DNA of 64,000 nt, taken from assembly GCF_000186865.1 (NCBI RefSeq), contig NW_008705564.1, positions 1,841,494 through 1,905,493 on the forward strand, in the 5' to 3' direction. The stretch comes from Aureococcus anophagefferens (lineage: Eukaryota > Sar > Pelagophyceae > Pelagomonadales > Pelagomonadaceae). Position numbers and translations under genes: made by a program. Below the pieces are notes generated by a model. It was given only the letters and a program-made list of their open reading frames with translations, did no database searches and was not told the origin of the DNA. Within the stretch, counting starts at the first letter, position 1. Every line of letters begins with the position of its first letter. Positions 27,990-37,900 of the stretch are shown here, one piece after another.

Positions 27990-29035
27990 AACGCGCGGTT
28001 TCGAGTTAAGTCCGCGCGGCCCCCATCGGCGGTGCCGAGCACTGGCGTGCGCGCCGGCGCCGCGCCGTGCAGGGCTGGCGCCGGGCCGGGCCGGGCCCAT
28101 TCCGCGGCGCGCGGGCGCCCGCCGCGGGCGCCGGGTATCGCGCTTCGCGAAGCGCGCACGGATCGCCAGGGCGACGGCCCGCGACGCTAGGGCTGCCGCG
28201 CGCCGCATCGACGACGTGAACTCGTGCCCGTGGGCCACGGCGACGACGTCCTGGACGACGACGACCCGCTCGGAACCGGCGGTCGCGCGTCCCGTCCAAC
28301 GGGACCGCGGGGCGCGGGGGAACTCGCTGTCGTCCGCGAGGCGAAGCCCGTCGGACGCGCCGCCGCTGTCCGAGTCGTCGTCGTCGCGCGGCTCGGGCTC
28401 GAGGCACTCCTCGCCGCTGCCGTAAAGCGCCGCGGGCGCGGAGACCTCGGCCCCGCGGTCTTCGGCCGGGGCCGGCGGCGCGACGCGGCGCGCAGCCGCG
28501 TCGAGCGCAGTCTGATCCAACGCCGCAGCCGCGGCGGCGGGCTCGCGGTGCCGCGGCGGGCTCGAAGCGCTGGGGCCGCGGCTCGACGTACGGCCGCGCG
28601 TCGGGCGCCGACGGGATCGTCGGCGGGCTCGGGCTGGAGCGCCGCGAAGACGAGGTCGAGCAGGTCGCGCGACATCGTCAGCGGCTTCTGGAGCATCTTC
28701 TCCACGGGGTTCTCCGGGAGCTCCTTCGTGTCGCCCACGGGGTCGAAGCCCTTCTCCGGCTCCGGCTCCGGTTCGTCGGCGCGCGCGCCGGCGTCGTCGG
28801 CGTCCGCCATCTCGTCGCTGCCGCTCGTGACGCCCTGGATGACGTCGCGCGCGCCGGACCCGTCATCCTGGAAGTCGTCCAGGGCCTGCGAGTCGCAGCT
28901 CAGCCTGGACACGATGGACGACGAGCGCGCATCGCACCCCAAGTCGCGGGAGGTGCTGCTGCAGGCGTCCAGCAGCGGCGCAGGAGCCAGCGAAGCGGCG
29001 CATGCGTGCGGCGACCTCCGACCCGCGGAGCTGCG
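27990..29035 (-). pseudogene. Frame-broken minus-strand coding region, acidic protein
   Basis: Reading right to left, protein-like sequence runs in one frame from ~29030 to ~28620 (RLSCDSQALDDFQDDGSGAR, DEMADADDAGARADEPEPEP, MLQKPLTMSRDLLDLVFAAL). It then moves to a second frame (PDARPYVEPRPQRFEPAAA) and a third (ALDQTALDAAARRVAPPAPA, GSGEECLEPEPRDDDDSDSG, SERVVVVQDVVAVAHGHEF) down to ~28150. Two frame changes with no obvious introns suggest decay, and uncorrected indels are the alternative. The composition is acidic and mostly disordered. No family recognised. Confidence 0.45.
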
Positions 29036-29149
29036 CGCGCGCTGACGAGCGCAAGGCGTTGCTGGAGCTCTCACAAAGCCATCCTCGAGATGTGCTCCAG
29101 AATGGCTTATCTCAGTTGGTTTCCGGCATGGTGAAGTTCAGTGTTGTAT

Positions 29150-29850
29150 TGTCTCCGCATGGCTGAGCGCTGCCCCGACCCGCCAGGAGCGCCCGTCCGT
29201 CTCCCAGACGCTCCGTTGGACCTCGTGCGGCTCCTGCGACAGCGGCTGCCGCAGCGGCTGCTACCGCGCGTCGTGGTGGACCCACCGTTTCGTCCCAGCC
29301 ACCTGGTGCTGCCCGAAGCGCTCGCACGGCTCGTCCTGCGAAGCGCGCCGCGTCCGCCAAACGCAGTTTCGGGATTGCGGAGTCTGAAGGGCGGGACGAC
29401 CATCGCGCGAAGTCGCACCGAAGTCGCCGAAGCAGTGCTCGCCGCGGTGCCCGGCGCCGGGTGCATGCCGACCGTGACCTTCCGCGGCTACGCGGAGATC
29501 ATGCCATGCACGTGGGAGGCGTCCAAGTGCATGACGGCGTTCGACGACGGGCCGCCGAAGCCGTCCGAACACGCGGTCTACCACGACCTGCGCGACGGAC
29601 TTCGACGACGACGAGGACCTCGACGTCATCGGCGGCCTTCTCACACGCGACGCAGCGCCCACGAGCTGCGCGACGACGAGCCGCTGGCTCTGCCGGTACC
29701 ACGTCGTCTCGAGCCCGGCGACCCGCAGCCGCGCGGCCATCGCGACGGAGCAAATGCACTCCAGTGCTCTCGCCGCGGAGGGCTCACCGGACGGCCTCGG
29801 CGCGTCGCGCGGCTCGAGCGGCCGCCGCCGCGGCGAGACGCGCCATCGCC
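29150..29850 (+). pseudogene. Short frame-broken plus-strand coding region
   Basis: Frame one carries LPEALARLVLRSAPRPPNAV, ARSRTEVAEAVLAAVPGAGC and, from the ATG at 29465, MPTVTFRGYAEIMPC and AFDDGPPKPSEHAVYHDL. At ~29600 the sense shifts to a second frame: TDFDDDEDLDVIGGLLTRD then TEQMHSSALAAEGSPDGLG. The local sequence is protein-like on this strand but needs one frame change, so it is either a remnant or a gene with a missed small intron. Unknown family. Confidence 0.35.
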
Positions 29851-30109
29851 GACGCTCCGAGCCGCCCTGCGCGGAGGCCGGTTCGCATGGTCGTGCGCGC
29901 GCGGCCGGCTCACGCATCTCCGCGAGGCTCGCGCACGCGCGTGCGCCGTGCGACGGACGACATTGTAAAGAGGGCCCCTGCGAAAGCGCGGAGGTGATGA
30001 GGGAGGGCTTTGGGGCGCGGTCGATGCGTCCTCGGACGCCTCCTCGGAGTCCTGTTGGCGACAATCGAGCGAGGCGGCGCACAGTGCACCGATCAAAACT
30101 CAGATTCTG

Positions 30110-30420
30110 ATAGCCTGGATTTAAAAGTCAACATTTTTGTTGAACTTCAGCACTTTTGTTGAAGTTAAATCTTGCGATTTCGCGACCCGAACCAGCGACC
30201 GCGCGCAAAAAGCCATCGCAAACGTGCAATTAACGCGCGAATATCATCAAACTTGCTTTGATACGACCATAACCCAATTTTGGCCGTGATTTCAGCCCGC
30301 GGACCGCCGCGACACCGCGCCCGCGCGCGCGGTCGACGTACAGCCTCTATGGACGACTAATGACTCTGGCTCCGCCGGCCGGAATTCGATGATTGATCTT
30401 TATTAATTAATTTCCTATGG
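30110..30420. other. Low-G+C intergenic region with two adjacent hairpins
   Basis: This ~300-bp stretch is far poorer in G+C than the rest. CAACATTTTTGTTG (30129-30142) is immediately followed by AACTTCA...TGAAGTT (30143-30149 paired with 30160-30166), giving two abutting perfect stem sequences. No coding signal is seen. It lies ~200 bp upstream of the TIM23 start. Confidence 0.65.
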
Positions 30421-30607
30421 GTGCACCTAGATGTACGTTGATCGGGGCACTGGCGGCGCAGCAGCGACGCTGGCGAGCCGCAGTGGTCCACCGCCTCGCA
30501 AGGTGGGGCATCGCTGTGCCACCTGGGGGTTATCGACGAACTGTGGCCGCCGCAGCGCGTCCAAGAGCCCCCGCAGCGAGTCCAGACCCCGTACGGACGC
30601 TACAACC

Positions 30608-31316
30608 ATGGCCACCGCCCGGCCGGAGGACATCGATGTGAGCCAACTCGGTTCGATGTTCGGCGTCCGGACATCGGCGGAACCGGATTATTTGGAATAT
30701 GACATCCGGGGGCGAGGCTACCTCGAGCGGTGCTTCTTCAACTGCGGGATCTCCTACCTCGGCGGCATGATCGGCGGCGGCCTCTACGGCACGGTCCAGG
30801 GCTTCTCGGCCGCGCCGCGCGGCGCGAACCTGCGCGTCCGGAGCAACGCGCTGATGAACGGCTTCGGCAAGCACGGCTCCAACCTCGGCAACAGCGCGGG
30901 CGTCGTCGCGCTCATGTTCACGTCCTTCGAGTCCGCCTGCGAGACCGTCGAGCTCGACAAGCTCTGCGGCGACAACGACTTCGTGGCGAGGCCGCGTCCG
31001 GCGAACGTGTCCCCGGAGAGAGGAGGCCTGCGGCTGATGAGAAAATCGGCGAATCCAACTCGGAGCTTCGGCTCTGACGAGAGAACACCAAATCGAGCTT
31101 TTTAAATCTGACGCGCCCCGCGCGCGGCCGCCGCGGACCGAGCGCCTCGGGGCGGTTTCGCGAGCCCCCGTTTTTTCGCAGGTCAACCCCGTCGCCGCGG
31201 GCGTCATGACCGGAGGCCTCTTCAAATCCGGCGCCGGACCACGAGGCGCGGCGCTGGCCGCCGTCATCGGCGGCGCGCTCGCCGCGGTCAGCCATTTCAC
31301 GCCGGGTCTCAAGTGA
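30608..31316 (+). CDS. TIM23: Mitochondrial import translocase TIM23, two exons
   Basis: Exon 1 is 30608-30982 and exon 2 is 31182-31316, giving 169 residues. TIM23 forms the presequence channel of the inner mitochondrial membrane. Visible features are a hydrophilic N-terminus (DIDVSQLGSMFGVRT), the family pattern YLEYDIRGRGYLERCFFN, glycine-rich membrane segments GISYLGGMIGGGLYGTVQGF and NSAGVVALMFTSFES, and, after the splice, NPVAAGVMTGGLFKSGAGPR and ALAAVIGGALAA. The intron is 199 nt (30983-31181, GTGGCG...TTTTTTCGCAG), phase 0, joining DNDF to VNPVAAG. It has no flanking duplication or inverted ends, so it is an ordinary intron or a very old introner. Without splicing the frame runs into unrelated sequence. 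Confidence 0.92.
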
Positions 31317-31460
31317 GGGCTGGGGCGACGGCGCGCGCTGGTCGTGTAACTTGCGCGCGAGGTAGTCTCCTCTGGCTTGATGGTCTGCGGTGCCGGGGCG
31401 TGGCGAGTAGTGCGGCGTGGCGAGCGCCTACCCGTCCGAGTCGCCTACGGCGAGTGCTGG

Positions 31461-31558
31461 CGCGTCGTCGCTGTGCTCTACCACGCGCCCGGGTTGGTGT
31501 GTGTGTGTGCGCGTCGTCGCTATCTTCGACCACGCGCCCGAGTTGGTATGTGTGTGTG
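31461..31558. repeat. 49-bp tandem duplication with GT tract
   Basis: Two copies (31461-31509 and 31510-31558) of a unit starting CGCGTCGTCGCT, containing CCACGCGCCC and TTGGT and ending in a GTGTGTGTG run, differ by a few substitutions. They lie in the 3' region between the convergent TIM23 and HLIP genes, a 320-bp interval with no other feature. Confidence 0.85.
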
Positions 31559-31638
31559 TTTTTACTCGGAAGAAGTTCGGGCGGGGGGAGCTCCGGGGGA
31601 CTCGCGGAGCGGGGGAGGGGACGGGGCGGACAACGCGA

Positions 31639-32046
31639 TCACAGGCCGATGAAGCCGCCGACGCGGGCCATGGTGACGACCTGCTCCGGGATGGACTGGC
31701 CCGTCCAGAGCTCCGTCAGCAGGCCGACGATGAGGAAGAACATCGCGGTGCGCCCATTGATGATCTCGGCCTGCTCGGACCAGCCCGTGAGTCGGCTCTC
31801 CTCCCACTCGCGGAGGTCCTTCTGGCGCTGCCAGCGCGCGCTCAGGGAGTCGAGGTCCGAAATCTGTTTCGCCGCGGTCATCTCGTCGAGCTCCGACTTG
31901 CCCGGCACGTCGGAGATGACGAGGCGCACGTCCTCGGCGCTCGCCGCGGTCTCGCGCAGCGCGAAGGTCTTCGCCGGCGCGGACCGCGCGGGGGCGAAGG
32001 CGGCAGCACTTCCGGCGACGAGAGCGAGGGTAAAGAGGCGGGCCAT
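31639..32046 (-). CDS. One-helix light-harvesting-like (HLIP/OHP-type) plastid protein
   Basis: 135 residues from the ATG at 32046. It starts with a signal peptide (MARLFTLALVAGSAAAFAPA) whose AFAP motif is the typical cleavage and plastid-targeting signal of secondary red plastids. After a linker and a helical region (ISDLDSLSARWQRQKDLREW) comes a single chlorophyll-binding-type helix: EIINGRTAMFFLIVGLLTEL, with the ExxNGRxAM motif, followed by WTGQSIPEQV. One-helix LHC-like proteins bind chlorophyll or carotenoid in photoprotection and photosystem assembly on thylakoids. A subunit-like FCP-associated protein is the alternative. It diverges from the cyclase-like gene with 167 bp between starts. 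Confidence 0.88.
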   Translation of the reverse strand: MARLFTLALVAGSAAAFAPARSAPAKTFALRETAASAEDVRLVISDVPGKSELDEMTAAKQISDLDSLSARWQRQKDLREWEESRLTGWSEQAEIINGRTAMFFLIVGLLTELWTGQSIPEQVVTMARVGGFIGL

Positions 32047-32213
32047 CGTGTTCGCTGCGCGCGGGCGCCGTCGAGGGGCGGCGTCGGCGTCACGAGTCTG
32101 AATCAGTGTTGAGGAGGCGCCGCTCTTTGCCCCGGCCAGATGCTGCCCCGATCTTGCCCCGGCCATCCAGGGTCGTCGCACGCGATGATGAAGCTCTAGC
32201 TGCCCAGAAGACG

Positions 32214-34628
32214 ATGCCGAAGTCGGCGCCCATCGCCAAGGAGTCGTTGCACGACGGCGACGTCGACGCCGAGGACCTGCGGCACGCGGCGTTCGTGGAG
32301 TGCCGCGGCATCCCGCTCGAGGTGGCCCTCGGCGGCGCCATCCGGAGCGGCGCCCTGGACCTGAGCAAGTTCGTCAACTGGGTCGACGCCGTCGGCGCGC
32401 AGCTGGGGCGGCCGCTCACGGGCGAGGACCTGGCGGCGTGCCTCGCCCTGCTGCGGAGCGCGTCCGAGGTCACGCAGCCCGAGGTCGAAACGCGGCTGCG
32501 GACGGTCTTCGACCACTACGCCGTCGACGGCCTCCTCGACGGCCCGCTCCTGGAGCGGCTCCTCGGCGAGGCGAACATCCTGGCGCGCTGCGACGGCCGC
32601 GCGTCCCTGGCCGTCCTCGGCGCCGCCAGGAGCGCCGGCGGCCGCCTCGACGCCGACCGGTTCCTCCGGTTCATCGGCGAACTGAAGCGGGCTATGAGGG
32701 AAGACGAGAAAAACAGGAAGAAGTCGCTGCTGGACTACGTGTCCGATTTCCGCGCGTCCCTCGCGACCGACTCTTGCCTCGGCGGCGGCTGCGTCGCGCC
32801 CGAGGACGGCGACGACGACCCGCCGTCGCCGCCGCGGCGGTCGCTCAAGCGCATGGCGACGGTCAAGGACGTCTCCGACGAGTTCGCGAACATCTTCAAG
32901 GAGAGCCCGGCCCTGCGGCGGCGGCGGTCGTCGAACGTCATCACCCACTTCCAGCGCACCGCGGACGTCCTCGCCGCGCACGACTGCGGCGGCGGCGACG
33001 TGGGCCGGTTCCGGCGGTGGTGCCGGACGTTCGTCCGCTGCGACCCGCGGCGCGCGGTCGCCGACTTCTTCCGGCTCGGCGACGACCGGGGCCCGCTGGG
33101 CTTCCTGAGCCGCGTCGGCGAGCTGCCGCGGGACCCGCCGGCGGCCTTCTTCTCCGTCTGGCGGCCGACGAGCCGGGAGGCGCTCCGCCTCATGCTCCGG
33201 GGCGAGGCGACGGGCAAGAGCCTCAACGTCAAGGGCAAGTCGGCCAAGGTGGGCCGCCTGAGCGGCTTCGTGCCCTTCGTGCAGATCCACGCCGAGGAGC
33301 ACAAGGCGCGCGTGGGCACGCGGCCGCGGAGCGCGCGGATCACCGTCTACTTCCGGAGCGCGGCCGCGCGCGAGCGGGCCGTCGCGGCCGTCGAGGACGT
33401 GCTCGCGGAGACCCAGGCGACGTCGAAGAAGGCGGAGCTCATGCTCCAGGCCCACGCCCTCGACGACCTCGCGCCGGACGTCGTCGAGCGCGTTTTGAAG
33501 GAGAAGATGCTCTCCGTCGCGGACCCGCGGCTCGTGCTCCACGACGACTACGCGCCCGGGGCCTTCGGCGTCGACATGCCCGAGCGCGTCTTCTGGGAGA
33601 CCTTCGTCGAGCGGCGCGACATTTCGCGGAATGGCGACTGGGCCACGGGGCGGCCGTCCGTGCCGGCGTTCATGGACGCGAATTTGGCGAGCACGCGCGG
33701 CGGCGGCGTGCCCAAGACCGTCGTCGTCCAGACCGACGACGACGATCCGCTCAACCCCGTGTCGCTGCTCGTGGCCTACGCCGAGGCGCGCGTGCTGCCC
33801 GTGGCGTCGGACATGGACGCGTTCCTCTTCGGGAGCCGCGGCGTCGTCCCCGAGCAGCTCCCGCGCGACCAGGTGCCCCTCGTGACCTGGCTCCTCGACA
33901 CGCTCGAGGGCGCGCTCTCGGAGGAGCGGGGCGTCGACACGGACTGCTGGACGACGAACTGGCTCGCGATCCTCAAGGAGGAGGGGCGCAAGGGCTTCCC
34001 CCCGACGCCGCCGCCGTACGGCTGGGGCGACGCGCGGACGTCCGCCTGGGTCGAGAAGGCCGTCGAGGCGACGGCGGCCTGCGGCGCCGTGCGCCACGGC
34101 GCCGAGTGCTACAACCTCTACTTCCCCCAGGAGCTCGACGACGAGTACCTCGTGGTCTGGGACGGCTTCCCGGGCGGCTTCTCCTACGTCGACGAGCCGG
34201 GGCTCCGGCGGTTTCTCCTGGACCGCGTCGCCGGCGGCTACGCCTTCCCGCTGAACCCCAAGTGGGTCCTCGCCGACGAGGGCTGGGGCGACGTCCACGA
34301 GGCGCTGCAGCGGAGCGGGGCGCCGGCCTTCTTCCCCGCGGACGTGCTCGCGCGGCTCGACGCGATCCGCGGCCGCCTCGCGGCGCGGAAACAAAACCCG
34401 CACGCGCGGCGCCGCGCGGGGCTCCTCTGCCGCGCCAACTCGGCGACGTCCCTGGACCCGGACCTGGCGCTCATCGCGCTGCACCGCTTCATCACGCTGC
34501 ACCGCGCGAAGACGAAGCTCCACGCGTGCTTCTCGCTCTGCCACATCCGCGGCAAGCTCCACGCGGCCATCCAAAATCAGCTCAGCCAGGGCCCTCCCCG
34601 CCGCTTAGACCTTAAGGCACGTCGCTGA
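32214..34628 (+). CDS. Protein with class II adenylyl-cyclase-like catalytic domain
   Basis: 804 residues from the first ATG in frame (32214). The N-terminal ~200 residues look like a degenerate EF-hand or helical array (VFDHYAVDGLLDG, DADRFLRFIGELKRAM). A Ser/Arg-rich linker and a helical region precede the domain of interest, ~325-690. It contains SLNVKGKSAKVGRLSGFVPF (basic loop, K340), LPVASDMDAFLFG with a D533-x-D535 pair, and RHGAEC (H628) followed within ten residues by YFPQELDDEYLVVWDG. These three blocks, in this order and spacing, match the class II adenylyl cyclase fold best known from secreted bacterial cyclases, whose metal ligands are the two Asp and whose catalytic His lies in the basic loop region. 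No signal peptide is seen. cAMP production is inferred, not shown. Confidence 0.6.
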   Translation: MPKSAPIAKESLHDGDVDAEDLRHAAFVECRGIPLEVALGGAIRSGALDLSKFVNWVDAVGAQLGRPLTGEDLAACLALLRSASEVTQPEVETRLRTVFDHYAVDGLLDGPLLERLLGEANILARCDGRASLAVLGAARSAGGRLDADRFLRFIGELKRAMREDEKNRKKSLLDYVSDFRASLATDSCLGGGCVAPEDGDDDPPSPPRRSLKRMATVKDVSDEFANIFKESPALRRRRSSNVITHFQRTADVLAAHDCGGGDVGRFRRWCRTFVRCDPRRAVADFFRLGDDRGPLGFLSRVGELPRDPPAAFFSVWRPTSREALRLMLRGEATGKSLNVKGKSAKVGRLSGFVPFVQIHAEEHKARVGTRPRSARITVYFRSAAARERAVAAVEDVLAETQATSKKAELMLQAHALDDLAPDVVERVLKEKMLSVADPRLVLHDDYAPGAFGVDMPERVFWETFVERRDISRNGDWATGRPSVPAFMDANLASTRGGGVPKTVVVQTDDDDPLNPVSLLVAYAEARVLPVASDMDAFLFGSRGVVPEQLPRDQVPLVTWLLDTLEGALSEERGVDTDCWTTNWLAILKEEGRKGFPPTPPPYGWGDARTSAWVEKAVEATAACGAVRHGAECYNLYFPQELDDEYLVVWDGFPGGFSYVDEPGLRRFLLDRVAGGYAFPLNPKWVLADEGWGDVHEALQRSGAPAFFPADVLARLDAIRGRLAARKQNPHARRRAGLLCRANSATSLDPDLALIALHRFITLHRAKTKLHACFSLCHIRGKLHAAIQNQLSQGPPRRLDLKARR

Positions 34629-34924
34629 CGCCGCCCGTCGCGCGGTTGGTACGCGGGGGTCCCCCGGTGAGTATAAGAACGCGGCCGGCGCCTTAAAGTA
34701 CCGCCGAACTCGCACGTCGCGCCGCGGTCGCGCGGCCCGTCGGGCGCGTTTCGCGCGCGCGTGTCGGATATCTTGGAGGTTCGCACGAATCACCACCGGC
34801 CCTTCGCCGACTGCTTTCCTGCCGCGAGCTCTCCGGGTTTCGGGTACTGCCTGCGCTGAGCCCTCGTGAACCAAGGAGAACCAAGGGCTCGAAGTTTCGT
34901 TGATAACTGCACAAAGCAGCCACG

Positions 34925-37900
34925 ATGCACTCGGCGGAGAGCATCTCTGGAGGTCCTTCTGGGCTGCTGGGGCGGCGCGCGCAGCGCATGCACAAAGGGC
35001 GCCACATCTTCTGTCGCGCGGCCTCCATGGCGCGCATCAGCGGCCGCGAGCGCGCATCATTGGTGCGGCGGGTCGGCGCGGCGGTGGAGCGCCACGCCCC
35101 GAAGATCATGAAAATGTCGATGCTCGTCGGCGCGATGGCCTGCCTCGCGGGGACGCGCTCGTCGTCGTGCATGCCGCGGCCCGTGGACCTCGACGAGACG
35201 CTGGAGCCGACCTTCACGGACGGCGCGCGCAAGTACTGGCACCTGCGGTTCACATGTCCGTGCAGCGAGAAGACGGTGACCGTCCGGAAATACCTCCGGA
35301 AGCTGTCCGACGGCGACGACGTGGAGAAGGAGAAGGAGGCGGCGCTGGAGCGGCTCTGGGCGGGGCTCATCGATGAGCACGGAGAACACCTGGGCCTCGG
35401 GGTCGTCGGCGGCGACGGCGCGATGGACGAGGACGCGGCGCCCGAGGAGGCGGGGGTCGTCTGCCAGCCGTGCTCCCCGCCGAGCTCACCCGGGGCGAAG
35501 CGAGGGCGTGTTGCAGCGCAGCACCCGACGCCACAGTCGATGCGAGACGCACGAGAAGCCCCTGCGGCGGAGCCCGAACCGGCGCCGGAGCCCGAGCCGG
35601 CGCCGGAGCCCGACGACGGACCCGAGCCGCCTCTGCCGCCGGCGCCCCCGGCCCCACGGCGCTCGACACGCCCGCATCATGCTCCTGTCGACACCTACCA
35701 ACCCCCTGTTCCCCGTGACCGGACGGCGTTCGCTGCCGCTCTACGTCGCCAGTACGACTCGACGCCGCGGCAGCCAGCAGCAGCCCGCGGGCCCGTCGTT
35801 TCGAGCGACCGCATCGACGAGGGCGTCGGCTCCAGCGACTCCAGCGACGAGGGCTGCGCGGGCTGCGCCAAGTGCGTGACGAAGGACGCGCTGCTCCGCG
35901 AGGCCGACATGGAGATTCAGAGCCTCCGCGCGAAGTTGTCGACGCCTGGGGCCGCGTGGGCCAAGACCGTCGAGGCGCTCCCGAACCGCACGCAGGGCAT
36001 GGCGAAGAAGGGTTTGGCGCTCATGGCGCGCCTCGAGCCGACGAGCACGCCGCGCGCGAACGGCGGACCCGACGGTAGCGGATCCGACGACGACTCCAGC
36101 GACGATCCGGAGCCCCCCCGGCCGCGGCGCCGGGTCACAGCCGCTCGTGTCGACGAGCCATCGGCGGGGCCGGCGACAGAGGCGAAGGCCCGTGACGTGA
36201 ATCCTGTGCTCGCGGCCCTCTTCGTGCACGGCGGAGGCGACCAGAGCCGGACCGCGGCGATCCTCCAGGCCGTCGTCGCGCGAGCAGGGAAGCTGCTGCG
36301 ACTGGACTTGAAGGAGATCAAGGCCCTACGCGCCATGGGCCGGGCGATCAAGGGCTACTTCTCGCTCGCGGCCCTTCCGAACGGCGGGACGCGTCGGAAG
36401 TATGCCCAGCAGAAGGTGGACGCGGTGATGGAGGCTGTAACGCCGGCGGATGGCGCTGCCAAGAACTTGCTCCGGGGCATCTCGCGGGTCTGCTGCGGCG
36501 ACAACGTGAGCCACAGCGTCATCGGTCGCTTCTCGAACGCGGCGGATCGACGGAAGCTACAAGACGACGCGGGCAAGCTCGCACGCCACCGCATGCGGGC
36601 TCTGCGCTCTGATCTCGTCGACCTCGCCTGTGCTCGTGAGTATTGGCACCAGAACGACGACGTGCGACTCGACACTTTCGCGGGGAGGTGCACCAAGAAG
36701 GTGAAGATCGTCACGGTCCAGGTCGACTCCGACGGGCGGAGGACGCTCGTCGTGAAGGAGGAGCACCACCAGCGCCACACGAAGCACGCGGGCGATTTGG
36801 AGATCTACCAGGCCTTCCTGAAGTCGGCGGGCTACGCCTCTCACCTCGCCGCCCATCCCAGCCACAAGATCTCCTTCACGCTCTTCAAGCGGGCCAAGTG
36901 CCCGTGCATCGCTGTGTGAAATCAAATCTTCAACCCGACTTCAGCACCTCCGCTGCGCTTCGAGAACTCGATGAGAGCAATCGATCCGTCCAAAAATCAG
37001 CCGAATCGACTTCGATTTGACCGAGCTAGAGAATTTCAAAGTTTGGTCGGGACGTCCCAAACCAGTCGTTGATTTGCACGTGTACAGGTGCATCGGCGAG
37101 CCGCACCAGCGCGAGTGCGCCGACGAGATCAAGACCAGCATGAGGGAACGACTGCTCGCTCTGAACCGCCTGCGCCTCTCGGTCAAAGAACGGCAAGCGA
37201 CGTGCCAGGGCCCAGTCTGCCGCGCACGGCGTGCAGCCGTCGACGCACGTTCTGCGGCGCCCGAGGCCTCGTACCTCCAGGCAGAGCAGACCGCCGCCTA
37301 CAAATTCAGCAAGATCCACGAACGATCGAATCTGTCCGCGGGCATGTTCTCAAGCTGCATGCTCTGCCCGGCAATACGCTGTGAAGATCTCGAGCTGACG
37401 ACCGACGATGACGAGCGTGTGTTGATGCACAGGAAGGAGTGCGCCTACGGTGATTGCGATGAATGTGGCGTCGACCAGCGCTTTTTTCGTTGCCCCTGCG
37501 AGGACACTGACGTCGAGGTGAAGCTCCGCGAGTACCGGCTCCAGCCCCGGACGGTGAAAGGCGAAGACGACGAGGGCAACAGTATCAGCTCCACCATGGC
37601 CGTCAAGGAGCTCACGGAGGTCATGGTCACGGGCAGTGAGCTCCTCACGAAAATTGAAGCCGCGGCAACAGAGTATTTCACGCACTGCTGGAATTGCCGT
37701 TGGCCAACACGGCTCGGCTGAACGACATGCATAAGTTCACCGATACCGAGCTATTCATTCAGACCGATTTCGCTGCGCAGATCTCCAACGCTGCCCAGGA
37801 CAACCTCTGCTGCACACACAGGAACCATACGAATCTCGACGTGTTCGTCGTAGCATCGGATCCACGACTCGTCGACGTGACGGTGAAGCATGCCGACGGG

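Noticed and set aside
30983..31181. TIM23 intron as a fifth introner
   Set aside because: Its length (199 nt) is right, but there is no 8-bp duplication (GTGGCGAG versus GTCAACCC), no inverted ends and no CGTCCAAAAATCAGCCGA core.
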